Shown in pieces: positions 25,544 through 35,068 of a stretch of 64,000 nt of DNA. Both the position numbers and the translations under genes were made by a program. The notes below the pieces were generated by a model that was not told the origin of the DNA, did not search any database, and worked only from the letters and a program-made list of their open reading frames with translations. The first letter of the stretch is position 1. Every line of letters starts with the position of its first letter. The stretch is from Calditrichia bacterium (lineage in GTDB: Bacteria > Calditrichota > Calditrichia > RBG-13-44-9 > J075): assembly GCA_028284905.1 (NCBI GenBank), contig JANQQU010000064.1, positions 145,679 to 209,678 of the forward strand, in the 5' to 3' direction.

Positions 25544-26995
25544 ATGCTGAAAACTAAAGACATGTCTGCAAGAAATATCGTCCTTTTTCTAATATCCATT
25601 GTTGCTGCGATCTGGATGTATAGCCGCTCCCCGGAAAGTATCGGATTGGCTTCACCAGCCGTGATCAGTTTTATCCGTGCCGCTTTTCTGATGTTTGCTG
25701 CCTATTTGCTCTTTGAGAAATTATTCGATATGCAATTGCATACAAAAATCGTCCTTGGCATGGTTCTCGGCGGTATCGCCGGGATTGTCTGGGGAGCGGA
25801 GATTGCTGAGATCAAACCGATAGGGACAGCATTCATTCGTGGAATCATGATGATTGTTGTGCCGCTGGTACTTGCATCACTGATTGTCGGGACTGCCAGC
25901 CTCGGGGACATTGCCAAAATGAAGCGTATTGGGAGCAAAACGCTTATCTATTATCTTGCCTCGACAGCTGTTGCAATTACTATCGGTTTGGTGTTGGCCA
26001 ACCTGCTTCAGCCGGGCAGCGGTATGGATGAAGCATTGAAAGCGAAACTGTTGGATAGCTACAGCGGCGCGGCATCCAGCAAGTTAGATGCTGCCCAGAA
26101 TAGTGCCTCCACTGTGGAAACATTTTTAAATATGATTCCCACCAACCCCTTCCATTCACTGAGTGCTGTAAATCAGCGACCAATTACTGCACTGACCAGT
26201 GCCAATATGCTGCAAATTATTTTCTTTGCAATCATTATGGGGATAGCCCTGACGATGATCCCGAAAGAAAAAGCGCGGCCGGTGATCGACTTTTTTGATG
26301 GCCTGAATGATGTGATGATTAAAATAGTACTGCTAGTTATTGAACTGGCACCCTATGGCGTGCTTGCCCTGATTGCTGATGCCGTCGGCAGCTTTGGCGC
26401 GGAGATTTTAGTCTCCCTCTTAAAATATACATTGGTAACCGCGTTCGGCCTGATAATTATGATTTTTCTCTATCCCTTCGTGGTTAGCTTTTTCACCGGC
26501 ATCAAGCCATTTAAGTTTTTGGAAGGTATTCGCCTGGCACAGCTGACGGCATTTAGCACCAGTTCCAGCGGCGCCACTTTGCCGGTTACCATGGAAGTGA
26601 CGGAAAAGGAATTAGGGGTATCGAATGAAATTGCCAGTTTTGTTCTGCCATTGGGAGCGACTGTCAACATGGATGGTACCGCCCTTTACCAGGGAGTGGC
26701 TGCTGTATTTATCGCCCAGGTGTATGGAATCGACCTGGATCTGGTCGCGCAATTGACGATTATTCTTACCGCAACCCTCGCCTCAATCGGCACTGCCGCT
26801 GCTCCGGGTGTTGGCATTTTGATGCTGGTTATCGTTTTACAACAGGTGGGCATTCCGCTGGAAGGGATTGCGCTTATTTTAGCCGTCGATCGCATTCTCG
26901 ATATGATTCGTACCACCGTAAATGTTACCAGCGATGCAACTGCTTCCGTGATTATCGCCAATAGCGAAGGGCAACTTTCTGATATTGCGAAGTAA
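25544..26995 (+). CDS. Dicarboxylate/amino acid:cation symporter (DAACS)
   Basis: This 483-residue membrane protein is of the glutamate transporter type. The hairpin-1 serine-rich motif STSSSGATLPVTME, the NMDGTALYQG motif of helix 7, and the C-terminal DRILDMIRTTVNVTSD helix are all intact. An extra N-terminal pair of membrane segments precedes the usual start. It takes up acidic or small neutral amino acids or C4-dicarboxylates with Na+ or H+. GGGGAG lies before the ATG. The gene is divergent from threonine synthase with a 185-base AT-rich gap. Confidence 0.93.
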   Translation: MLKTKDMSARNIVLFLISIVAAIWMYSRSPESIGLASPAVISFIRAAFLMFAAYLLFEKLFDMQLHTKIVLGMVLGGIAGIVWGAEIAEIKPIGTAFIRGIMMIVVPLVLASLIVGTASLGDIAKMKRIGSKTLIYYLASTAVAITIGLVLANLLQPGSGMDEALKAKLLDSYSGAASSKLDAAQNSASTVETFLNMIPTNPFHSLSAVNQRPITALTSANMLQIIFFAIIMGIALTMIPKEKARPVIDFFDGLNDVMIKIVLLVIELAPYGVLALIADAVGSFGAEILVSLLKYTLVTAFGLIIMIFLYPFVVSFFTGIKPFKFLEGIRLAQLTAFSTSSSGATLPVTMEVTEKELGVSNEIASFVLPLGATVNMDGTALYQGVAAVFIAQVYGIDLDLVAQLTIILTATLASIGTAAAPGVGILMLVIVLQQVGIPLEGIALILAVDRILDMIRTTVNVTSDATASVIIANSEGQLSDIAK

Positions 26996-27252
26996 GTAAA
27001 AATGGTTTTTTGAGACTGTAAACGCTGACTTTTTCAAAAATTATTAGAAAAAATTCGAATTTACTGCTGAAATCACGGATGTTTTTAGAATAGATAACTA
27101 CTTTAGGGAAAAGGAATTAGTTTTCGCAAAGGGAATTGTTTCTTCATATTATTTTGCGCGATTTATCCCCCATCACAATCCCCTTTTACAGATTGGTTAT
27201 ACTATATAATCATATTTATTTGATCTCAAAAACGGCACCCATTTTTTCCGAG

Positions 27253-27316
27253 TTGACAAACTCCACTAATTTATCTAAGAACCTTCATACGGGTCAGTAA
27301 AAAAAGTATATGACCC
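27253..27316 (+). promoter_or_regulatory. Promoter-like pair and inverted repeat upstream of the AgmX-like gene
   Basis: TTGACA (27253-27258) and TAAGAA (27276-27281) are 17 bases apart. Ten bases further, GGGTCA (27291-27296) and TGACCC (27311-27316) form an inverted repeat with a 14-base A/T spacer, a plausible operator near the transcription start. The rest of the 417-base gap (26996-27412) is AT-rich and holds nothing I recognise. Confidence 0.4.
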
Positions 27317-27412
27317 ATTGCTGAAGTATATCCTGTTTAAAAGGGCGGGATTACCTTGGCGGTTGTAAAAATAGGCTGTTGTTTTTACTCAAATAGGGAG
27401 AGTTATATCAGG

Positions 27413-28435
27413 ATGATAGGCAAGAACAACACTTTTAATTACGAAAAAATATTTTTTCGGCGCCCTTATTTTTCGGAACTAAATGTTCTGTTTTTCAAAT
27501 CGTTAGCATTAACAGTTATTTCATTTGGGCTTTTTGTAACCATCTTTACGCTGGGATTTTATAATAAATTCCCGGAGCATCGTATTCGCCACGAAATTAA
27601 GCAGAACTACATTTCCCAGATTGTCGCTTACTACGAAAACACTGCACCAATCGCCGAAGAAGCTGTGACAGAAAATGCTTATGATTTAGGCTATACAATT
27701 TATTCCCCGGATGACCCGGAGCTCGTTATCATTACCGAAGAGAATGTTCCGGAGGGAACCAGCGAAGTTTTTGATGCGCCGGATGCAACAGCGATTCATT
27801 CCTATGACGCAGAAGCAGACGTAAAGCGTGAGCAAAAACTGGATAAAGTTTCCGATGATGTCGGTACGAATATTGGCCGCGGGAAAAAGGAAGAAGAATA
27901 CGATGCCTCCATGATGGCACTATTACCTTCCGCCACGGAAACCGGGTTAAACGTAATGGATGCGATCGATAAAATTCCGGCACGGATAGATCCTACCAAG
28001 CCAAAGCGGAATACACCGATGTCGCCATACAACGCCCGGAAGAAAGCGTATGATTCCAGCGTCCGGCAGTACAGCCAAACCATTGGTGGTGATGTAACCA
28101 TTGCTGAAACAAAGTTTACCGACTTCAACGTGATTCAGGGAAAACGGGATTACGAAGAAACGATTGCGGTGGCAAACGAAAACACCAATACCATTAAACC
28201 TTGCCTGGAAAGAATTTACCGGAAATATCCGACCTTAAAAGGCCAGTTTGTGGTTAAGTTTGACGTACATCCGAAAGGCTATGTAATGCCGCAGAGTGTG
28301 AAAATCGTCGAATCCGATATTCAAGATATTCGCATTCTCAATTGCATTAAGAGAAGCATTCGCCGCTGGAAAAACTTTCCGGAAATCGACATCGATAATG
28401 GCGTTTATGCCATGACTCAAAAGTTCGTCTTCTAA
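27413..28435 (+). CDS. AgmX/PglI-type C-terminal, TonB-like protein
   Basis: The start is placed at the ATG 27413, which is followed directly by a cytoplasmic stretch and one membrane helix (LALTVISFGLFVTIFTLGFY); a TTG at 27356 would add 19 residues. The 340-residue protein has a long charged periplasmic linker and ends in a ~95-residue domain with two cysteines (TIKPCLERIYRKYPTLKG ... ILNCIKRSIRRW). This is the AgmX/PglI C-terminal, TonB-related fold found in FCB and delta-proteobacterial gliding or envelope proteins. It may transmit energy to an outer-membrane partner. No ExbB/ExbD genes are adjacent. Confidence 0.75.
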   Translation: MIGKNNTFNYEKIFFRRPYFSELNVLFFKSLALTVISFGLFVTIFTLGFYNKFPEHRIRHEIKQNYISQIVAYYENTAPIAEEAVTENAYDLGYTIYSPDDPELVIITEENVPEGTSEVFDAPDATAIHSYDAEADVKREQKLDKVSDDVGTNIGRGKKEEEYDASMMALLPSATETGLNVMDAIDKIPARIDPTKPKRNTPMSPYNARKKAYDSSVRQYSQTIGGDVTIAETKFTDFNVIQGKRDYEETIAVANENTNTIKPCLERIYRKYPTLKGQFVVKFDVHPKGYVMPQSVKIVESDIQDIRILNCIKRSIRRWKNFPEIDIDNGVYAMTQKFVF

Positions 28436-28542
28436 TTTAGACGTTTAATCTCCAATTCGATATGCCGGACTCGCTGACGAATGTTAGCCAGTTCGGTTTC
28501 ATAAATATTCAGTGTCGCCGCCTTCAGGCGAATTTCTCCGTA
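28432..28542 (-). pseudogene. Possible coding remnant
   Basis: On the minus strand, 36 codons without a start end at a TAG that overlaps the stop of the AgmX-like gene. The peptide (KAATLNIYETELANIRQRV and onward) has a coiled-coil look and ordinary codon use. No start codon follows the upstream TAA. A neighbouring frame is open at 28499-28735. This could be the decayed end of a lost gene, but chance is possible. The whole gap 28436-29037 otherwise holds only the palindrome at 28848. Confidence 0.2.
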
Positions 28543-28847
28543 TTATAATTCTGAACATTTCTTCCCGAAATAGTACATCAATCAACTTCTTATTTTTCGC
28601 TGTAACACTACCAAATCCACCGGATAAATGGAGCATATTCATCCATGCAGGGGAGCATTCTTTCCAATATCTATTGCAGATCAATGGGATTTCACTCTTT
28701 AATGCCCAGGTAGCACATATTGAAGGATTTATCATTTATATGATTAAGTCGATTGTAAACTAGGCTTTAAGGTTTTAAAGATTAGTAGCAGTAGGCAGGA
28801 AAGTTCTTATATGATTTTACTTGATGGGTATGCTAAATCTCTGTTTG

Positions 28848-28929
28848 GACCTCACCCCCGACCCCTCTCCTGAAAGGAGAAGGGGGCTTGCTCCCCTCGC
28901 CTCTTAGGAGAGGGGCCGGGGGTGAGGTC
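28848..28929. repeat. C/G-rich intergenic palindrome (GACCTCACCCCCG type)
   Basis: An 82-base fold-back: 24-base outer arms starting GACCTCACCCCCG and ending CGGGGGTGAGGTC differ at one position, and the interior also has complementary CTCC and GGAG runs. This kind of CCTCACCCC palindrome occurs between genes in many unrelated bacterial genomes. One copy was noticed in the window. Confidence 0.85.
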
Positions 28930-29037
28930 AGCAACGAACTGTTACCAGGTAGAATCATATAGTGCCGCAGGAAAAACAAAAGCTGCCAATTGCTACTGCA
29001 TCGAATAGAAAATTCAAGATACTTAGCTGACAATCTA

Positions 29038-29829
29038 TTAAGCGAAGAAATCAGCAATAAATTCGCGGGATTGCAGGGGATTGATTTTATCTTCAAACTC
29101 AAGCACTGCGCCGGTTAGTTTCGGGCGGGTCTTTTTGATAAAGCCGAAGATTTTATCATAAGGGATAACGCCTTGCCCAATAGTGGTAAAATCCCGGCGG
29201 GGTTGATCGGTGGACGTCGTATCGATCAAATGGAGAAGCATGGGGATATGCCGATTGCCGAAAAAATTAAGAATCTGATAACACCATTCCAGGCTTTCCT
29301 CCTGAGTAAATCCCAGATTCGAGTGGAACAAGCGGGGAATATCGAGCACCGGATATATCGCATTTCCAAAATTGCTGGACAGCGTGAAAAGGGCGAGAAA
29401 TTTTTTCAGATTACGTTCAGCGTCTTCTTTACCGGTTAGCTGAAAATAGTTTTCGATACAAATTTTTACCGGCTCTTTGCTTAAAGTATCGACGACGCGA
29501 ATCAGTTTATCAACATTAGCACGTTCGTCGAAATGGATGATGTATTTCGGGTCATCGCTTCGAAGAAGAAAGTTATATAGCTGTTTCCGGTAAACAGATT
29601 CGACAAATTCTTCATTCAGCTGGCCTTCAGCATGATAAAAAATGTCTGAGAAATGGTCGGATTCTGCGAGGATTTTTTCAAGCACTTTGCCATCATTAAG
29701 GAGGGATTGATTCAAATATATTTGTAAAAGCTTAAAATTGCTCTGCTTGGCAAATTGAATGGTATCCAGCGGATCGAATTGAAAATTCGCTGAAATTGAG
29801 TTGGCTACTCCGACCGTAATCTCTGGCAT
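29038..29829 (-). CDS. TIM-barrel sugar phosphate isomerase/epimerase-like protein
   Basis: This 263-residue protein shows the xylose-isomerase-like TIM barrel (AP endonuclease 2 superfamily). Candidate metal ligands and barrel strands are in FYHAEG (His), YIIHFDE (His), ICIENYF (Glu), VLDIPRLFH (Asp/His), LLHLID (His) and VLEFED (Glu). GQGVIPYDKIFGFI matches the closing barrel motif of this superfamily. It could isomerise a sugar or inositol derivative, or be an endonuclease IV relative. The adjacent sugar-type ABC ATPase, same strand, favours carbohydrate use. Confidence 0.75.
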   Translation of the reverse strand: MPEITVGVANSISANFQFDPLDTIQFAKQSNFKLLQIYLNQSLLNDGKVLEKILAESDHFSDIFYHAEGQLNEEFVESVYRKQLYNFLLRSDDPKYIIHFDERANVDKLIRVVDTLSKEPVKICIENYFQLTGKEDAERNLKKFLALFTLSSNFGNAIYPVLDIPRLFHSNLGFTQEESLEWCYQILNFFGNRHIPMLLHLIDTTSTDQPRRDFTTIGQGVIPYDKIFGFIKKTRPKLTGAVLEFEDKINPLQSREFIADFFA

Positions 29830-29922
29830 GCTAATCCCGTCTATTTTCCGATGAACGACAATGGCTAATTATGGCAAGTCTATATAAAATAACAACATCG
29901 GATTGCAAAAAAAAGCGAATTT

Positions 29923-31017
29923 TTACACCAGCCTGGCTTCACTCTCCGGATGGAAAAAATACAGTTTTTCCGAATCAAAATTAATCGGAATTTTATCATT
30001 CGGGCGATAGATTTGGTCCGGAGAAGTGCGCATACAAATATTTTTTCCACCGGTATTGAAATAGAGGAAAACTTCATTACCCACCGGCTCTACTACATCT
30101 ACAGTTATTTCATGATTAGACGGTGAGGGGTTGGTATTGCCATCCAGGATGTTTTCCGGGCGGATGCCGATAGTTACTTGCTGCAGGTTTTGTGATTCCA
30201 GAGAACGGGAAATTTCCTTCGATAGGGGCAGCTGAAAATTTTCAGCAATGAAATGGGTTTGATCATTGCTAGCGTTTAATTCACCGGAAATAAAATTCAT
30301 GGCCGGACTACCAATAAACCCGGCAACAAAGCGATTGGCGGGGTTTTGATAAAGATTTAATGGTGAATCGACTTGTTGGATAACGCCATCTTTTAGTACG
30401 ACGATTTTATCGCCCATCGTCATCGCTTCAATTTGATCGTGCGTCACATAAATCATTGTGGATTGCAGGCGGGTATGCAGGCGATTAATTTCGATGCGCA
30501 TCTGCCCGCGCAATTTTGCATCAAGGTTGGAAAGCGGTTCATCGAAGAGGAAGACTTTCGGCTTACGAACGATAGCACGTCCCAATGCAACTCGCTGACG
30601 CTGACCACCGGAAAGCGCTTTCGGTTTACGATCCAGGTAGCTGTCGATATCCAAAATTTCCGCTGCATCCTGTACTCTTTTTCGGATATCCTCTTTCGGA
30701 AATTTCCGGAGCTTCAGACCAAAGGCCATATTGTCAAACACCGACATATGCGGGTAGAGAGCATAATTCTGAAATACCATGGCAATATCCCGATCTTTCG
30801 GAGCGACATCATTTACCCGATTGCCATCAATATATAGGTCACCGCCGGAAATTTCTTCCAGACCGGCGATCATCCGTAACAATGTGGATTTCCCGCAACC
30901 GGATGGGCCGACCAGAACAACAAATTCTTTATCTTCAATTGTTAAGCTGGCACCCTTAATTGCTTTCACATTTTTGTCGTATACCTTGGTTACATTTTTT
31001 AATTCGACTTTTGCCAT
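29923..31017 (-). CDS. Sugar ABC transporter ATPase (MalK/UgpC type)
   Basis: This 364-residue ATPase has Walker A GPSGCGKSTL, the Q-loop MVFQNYALYPHM, signature LSGGQRQRVALGRA, Walker B VFLFDEPLSNLDAKLR, and a C-terminal regulatory TOBE/OB domain (VTIGIRPENI). It is of the type that energises oligosaccharide or glycerol-phosphate importers. No permease or binding-protein gene is adjacent, so it may serve several importers encoded elsewhere. GAGGAG precedes the ATG. Confidence 0.93.
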   Translation of the reverse strand: MAKVELKNVTKVYDKNVKAIKGASLTIEDKEFVVLVGPSGCGKSTLLRMIAGLEEISGGDLYIDGNRVNDVAPKDRDIAMVFQNYALYPHMSVFDNMAFGLKLRKFPKEDIRKRVQDAAEILDIDSYLDRKPKALSGGQRQRVALGRAIVRKPKVFLFDEPLSNLDAKLRGQMRIEINRLHTRLQSTMIYVTHDQIEAMTMGDKIVVLKDGVIQQVDSPLNLYQNPANRFVAGFIGSPAMNFISGELNASNDQTHFIAENFQLPLSKEISRSLESQNLQQVTIGIRPENILDGNTNPSPSNHEITVDVVEPVGNEVFLYFNTGGKNICMRTSPDQIYRPNDKIPINFDSEKLYFFHPESEARLV

Positions 31018-31169
31018 GGTACTTCGCTCCTCAAAATATCTTAACCGGTTAAGATAGAAATGATATCAGGAAAAAGAGTAAAATGCAAAATTTTTTTTTG
31101 GAGATTAAAATTAGTGAAGTAGTTAAAACCCCGGATTGCCGGGAGGCTGGTTATAGCAAATACTTTCGC

Positions 31170-31658
31170 TTAATTCAAACGGGCAAGAAGCTCCTGCAGA
31201 GCAGTGCTGGCCGGTGAATATTCCGGATTGATTTTCAGCGCATTTTCATACTCTTTAATGGCCAGCGGCCAGAGTCGCTTTAATTCAAATACGCGTCCCA
31301 GATTGCAGTATGCATATTCCGGCGTTTCGTAACGGGTGGCTTTTTTGGCCTTTTCTAACCAGGGGATAGCTTCGTCGTAGCGTTTTAGTTGTAAAAGGTA
31401 AGAGCCAATGTCATTGTAAGGATTGCCAAATTCCGGGTCAATATTAATCGCTCGTTCGCATTCCTTGATGGCATCTTCAAACTTCCCCATAAAGCTGTAG
31501 GTCCAACCGAGAAACGTATGCCCTTCGGCAGTATCCTCTATCAACAGGGACTTTTTGTAATAATAGACGGCAATCTCGAATTTCCCGTCCATCTGGGATT
31601 GATATCCCATTTGGAAGAACTTCATTGCTTCCGGACCAATTTTGTAGTTGGAAAACAT
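31170..31658 (-). CDS. TPR-repeat protein
   Basis: The start at 31658 is chosen because GGGAG lies 8 bases upstream and the protein then reads MFSNYKIGPEAMKFFQMGYQ; the longer open frame to 31907 is AT-rich and unlike coding sequence. The 162 residues make about four tetratricopeptide repeats (GKFEIAVYYYKKSLLIEDTA, AEGHTFLGWTYSFMGKFEDA, PYNDIGSYLLQLKRYDEAIP, YCNLGRVFELKRLWPLAIKE). It has no signal peptide, so it is probably a cytoplasmic scaffold. The gap 31659-31940 is a divergent promoter region with no recognised feature. Confidence 0.8.
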   Translation of the reverse strand: MFSNYKIGPEAMKFFQMGYQSQMDGKFEIAVYYYKKSLLIEDTAEGHTFLGWTYSFMGKFEDAIKECERAINIDPEFGNPYNDIGSYLLQLKRYDEAIPWLEKAKKATRYETPEYAYCNLGRVFELKRLWPLAIKEYENALKINPEYSPASTALQELLARLN

Positions 31659-31940
31659 GGACAGTTTCTCCCTGCGATAAAAATAACTGCTGCTATTCTT
31701 TAATATAGCAATTATATGATTATATGAAAGTGTTGGCGAATAGTTTGAAAAAATTATTATTAAATCTGTCAGATTCCTAATACCTTTATCAGAAAGGATT
31801 TTATTATATTGAGAAATTATTTTGAAATTTTTTTGATGAAAATCCGAAATTCCTTGATTGAAAAAATCAAGAACTCTCCAAAGACTGTAAGCGTAACATC
31901 TACTCACATTGAATAATAAAAAGACATTAAGGAAAGTGAA

Positions 31941-32429
31941 TTGGAAAAAGGCAAACTGGTAGCAATTTGGCGCAAGCGGGCAAAAAAGGGACCAATGGAC
32001 CCACTGGAAACAGTTAGACTACGGGCTGGTGAAGGTATGGCTGAAAATGCTGATCAGGGAAGAAAACGTCAGGTAACAATTCTTTCCAGTGAAAGATGGG
32101 AAGCTGTTATGGCGGAATTAGGGGCAGACATATCTCCGTCGGCCCGCCGGGCGAATCTGCTGGTTAGCGGTATCGAACTGGCTGATAGTCGCAAGAAAGT
32201 TTTACGAATCGGAGATTGCCGCATATTAATCTGGGGAGAAACCCGTCCTTGCGAACGGATGGATCAGGCATTGCCGGGATTGCGGGTAGCCCTGAAAAAA
32301 GATTGGGGCGGCGGCGCTTTCGGCATCGTACTGGATGATGGTGAGATTAAATTGGACGATACCGTTGAGTGGGTAGAAGACGGTCTTACAAAAGAAGAAC
32401 AACGAAAATATTTGCGGCGTTTTTTCTAA
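31941..32429 (+). CDS. MOSC-domain protein
   Basis: This 162-residue protein begins at a TTG (AAGGAAAG lies 6 bases upstream) and covers a MOSC domain: GRKRQVTILS, ARRANLLVSGIEL, LRIGDCRILIWGETRPCERM and GAFGIVLDDGEI. MOSC domains carry sulfur or bind reduced N-hydroxylated compounds with molybdenum cofactor. The cysteine in RPCERM is the candidate sulfur carrier. No Moco genes are adjacent. Stand-alone short MOSC proteins of this form are common in FCB bacteria. Confidence 0.85.
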   Translation: MEKGKLVAIWRKRAKKGPMDPLETVRLRAGEGMAENADQGRKRQVTILSSERWEAVMAELGADISPSARRANLLVSGIELADSRKKVLRIGDCRILIWGETRPCERMDQALPGLRVALKKDWGGGAFGIVLDDGEIKLDDTVEWVEDGLTKEEQRKYLRRFF

Positions 32430-32568
32430 ATTCCCGGTAATTTTTCAAAATAAACCGGCTGACATATTGGAAAACAATAAGTTAGATTCATTTTTTCCTC
32501 GAAATCTGTTGGATAATTTTCTATATTATCAAATCAATGACGATGAAAATTAATATTCAGGAATTTCT

Positions 32569-33591
32569 ATGAAGAAGATATTGGCAATCTTTATCGCGAT
32601 AGCGATGCTGTTTTTGTCTTGTGAATTTCTCCCGGCGCCGGGAAATGGCGACAATGGCCGGGGAGATGGTGGCACCGGTGATACCGGTAGCAGCGGAGGT
32701 GATGTCTACGTTATTGCCGCAAAAACAGATACCAAAGGCGAAGCGATACGAAAAGCTGATCAATTTATTGATGCCGGTTATAGCAGTGAAGTTTATGCAG
32801 TACCGTCCGGTTTTTATGTGATTACTTTAGGAAAATTTTCCGAGCAAAAAGCGGAAGAAGTGAAGGAAGAAGCGATTCGAAAAGGGATTGCAGAGCGTAA
32901 CGAAATCTATACGACGCGGGGAGACTCATTTGGGCAGCGCTTCTACCCTTCTCCGCAGGCGGAAAATTTCACCTCGGATAAAAAATTTCATATCATTGCG
33001 GATTCATCCCGTTCCAAAACCGAAGCGATCACCAAAGCAAACAAATATATTCGCGAAGGTTATTATACCGAAGTTTTCCTGAAAGCCAATCGTTACTACC
33101 TGGTGACGCTGGGACACTTTCCCCGGGAGCGTGCCCAGGATGTAATGCGCGATGCGATGGATTATAACATTGTTCAAAGCGATGCCTATCTTACCAAGGG
33201 CGACGGCTTTTTGGAGCGGGTATATACATTCCGGAATGCCGATCATACCGTGGTTTACAAACCGGATGGCAACTATCTGAATAATAACAGCAGCAACAAC
33301 CAATCGCCTCCGCCCCCGGAAAACACCTTTGATTTGCCGCCGGAAGAGCCGCCGGTAATTGTTCTGGAAGCGGAAAAGCCGGAAAAGCTAAATCGGGCAT
33401 TGCATGATCAGCAGGAATTTGCTGAAAATTCCCCGAGCAACCGGGATGATATTCGCAATGATTATAAACCGGATCCGAATGATCGCTTTAACCGGGAAGA
33501 TCATGATAATTTTCGTCCCAAGCCCGGTGATCGTTTTGTACGGGAAAAAGAAGATGAAGTAAAAGTCGAGGACCCCGACGAGAATAAGTAA
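32569..33591 (+). CDS. SPOR-domain lipoprotein
   Basis: This 340-residue protein has a lipoprotein signal (lipobox LFLSC, Cys near residue 18), a Gly/Asp-rich linker, and two SPOR-like repeats (DVYVIAAKTDTKGEAIRKA ... YVITLGKF and KFHIIADSSRSKTEAITKA ... YLVTLGHF). The C-terminal ~110 residues are Pro-, Asn- and charge-rich and likely disordered. SPOR domains bind denuded septal peptidoglycan, so a division or envelope role is likely. AGGA lies upstream of the ATG. It converges on the NtrC-type regulator, with 15 bases between the stops. Confidence 0.8.
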   Translation: MKKILAIFIAIAMLFLSCEFLPAPGNGDNGRGDGGTGDTGSSGGDVYVIAAKTDTKGEAIRKADQFIDAGYSSEVYAVPSGFYVITLGKFSEQKAEEVKEEAIRKGIAERNEIYTTRGDSFGQRFYPSPQAENFTSDKKFHIIADSSRSKTEAITKANKYIREGYYTEVFLKANRYYLVTLGHFPRERAQDVMRDAMDYNIVQSDAYLTKGDGFLERVYTFRNADHTVVYKPDGNYLNNNSSNNQSPPPPENTFDLPPEEPPVIVLEAEKPEKLNRALHDQQEFAENSPSNRDDIRNDYKPDPNDRFNREDHDNFRPKPGDRFVREKEDEVKVEDPDENK

Positions 33592-33606
33592 TCAGACTTT
33601 CTTCGA

Positions 33607-34947
33607 TTACTGAGGAATATTAAACCGTTCCATCATCGAATATAAACGGCGACGGGTGATTCCCAACAGCGTCGCTGCTTTTGTTTTATTGCCTTCCGCT
33701 TTCTGTATCGCCTGTATTATTAATTCCTTTTCAAAATCATCGAGAACAATGCCTTCCTCCGGTATTTGAAAAGTACCGTCGCCGGCAGGTGCGGCAACGG
33801 GTTCCTGACGAATATTGCCCGGCAGATCCTCGAGTGTAATAATTTCATTGCAGATAATTGCCGCGCGTTCAATCGCGTTTTGTAGTTCGCGCACATTCCC
33901 AGGCCAGTCGTAATCCATCAAATAAGCGAGGGCTATTCTATCCAGTCCACAATTCGCTGTCTCCACAAAATGATGGGCAAGGGCAGGAATGTCCTCTTTT
34001 CGTTCTCGCAAGGGTGGTAAAGTAATGGGAAAAACATTCAGGCGATAGTAAAGGTCGTTGCGAAAAGAGCCATCGGCAACCATTGCTTCCAGATTCTTAT
34101 GGGTAGCGGCAATAATGCGAACGTCGACAATAATCTTGTCATTGCCGCCAAGGCGATAAATTTCCTTGTTTTGCAGCACCCGAAGTAGCTTGGCCTGTGT
34201 TGCCAAACTCATATCACCGATTTCATCAAGGAAGATGCTGCCGCCATCCGCCTGCTCAAATTTCCCGATACGGCGTTGGGTTGCACCGGTAAAAGCGCCT
34301 TTCTCGTAGCCAAAGAGCTCACTCTCCAGCAAATTTTCCGGCAGGGCAGCACAGTTAACGGTGATAAAAGTTTCGTTAATGCGCTCACTTTCCGTATGGA
34401 TGGCATTGGCGACCAGTTCCTTCCCCGTACCGCTTTCTCCCAGCACCAGCACAGTTGCATCATTTTCACTGCCTTTTTTGATCAGGCGGTAAACTTCCTG
34501 CATCTTTTTACTGCGTCCGATAATTTTCTGGAAAAAAACCGGTTCTTCACGCTTTTGACGTAATTTTTTATTCTCTGCGACAATGCGGCGTTGTTCCTCG
34601 ATGCGCTTGAGGCGGAGGATCAATTCATCCATCTCAAACGGTTTAATGAGGTAGTCATTGGCGCCTTTCTTTAAGGCGTCGACGGCAGTTTTCTGCGTCG
34701 CGTAGGCGGTCATTATAATCACTTCGATATCATGATATTTTTCCTTAACCGCGGATAGCAGCTCGATACCGGTAATGCCATCCATCCGTAAATCCGATAC
34801 GATGATATCTACCGAAGTGTCGGCAAGGTATGCCAGTGCATCTTCCCCGGATGTGCGATATTCAGCAGACATGGATTCCAGCTCCAGTGAAGCTTTCAAT
34901 ACTTTACAGAATTTCTCTTCATTGTCGACAATCAGAATTTTTGGCAT
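33607..34947 (-). CDS. Sigma-54-dependent response regulator (NtrC family)
   Basis: This 446-residue regulator has an N-terminal receiver (phospho-acceptor D52 in VSDLRMDG, conserved T and K in MTAYAT and LIKPF), a central AAA+ domain with Walker A GESGTGKE and the sigma-54 contact loop GAFTGA, and a Fis-type helix-turn-helix (NKTKAATLLGITRRRLYSMM). It activates sigma-54 promoters when phosphorylated. No cognate kinase is adjacent, although two sensor kinases lie 21 kb downstream. Target promoters were not identified. Confidence 0.95.
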   Translation of the reverse strand: MPKILIVDNEEKFCKVLKASLELESMSAEYRTSGEDALAYLADTSVDIIVSDLRMDGITGIELLSAVKEKYHDIEVIIMTAYATQKTAVDALKKGANDYLIKPFEMDELILRLKRIEEQRRIVAENKKLRQKREEPVFFQKIIGRSKKMQEVYRLIKKGSENDATVLVLGESGTGKELVANAIHTESERINETFITVNCAALPENLLESELFGYEKGAFTGATQRRIGKFEQADGGSIFLDEIGDMSLATQAKLLRVLQNKEIYRLGGNDKIIVDVRIIAATHKNLEAMVADGSFRNDLYYRLNVFPITLPPLRERKEDIPALAHHFVETANCGLDRIALAYLMDYDWPGNVRELQNAIERAAIICNEIITLEDLPGNIRQEPVAAPAGDGTFQIPEEGIVLDDFEKELIIQAIQKAEGNKTKAATLLGITRRRLYSMMERFNIPQ

Positions 34948-35068
34948 ACGCAGCCCGTCGGATAGATGATTATTAGATTGAAAAAAAAGATAAGCAATCG
35001 GCAGGGCAGAGGCAAATCAAAATAGATCGCTGCCCGTTTCTTACCGGGAAGGAAAACTGATAAGGTGT

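Noticed and set aside
31659..31907. N-terminal extension of the small TPR gene
   Set aside because: The extra 83 residues are AT-rich and aromatic/Asn-rich with no homology pattern, and a good ribosome-binding site precedes the internal ATG at 31658.
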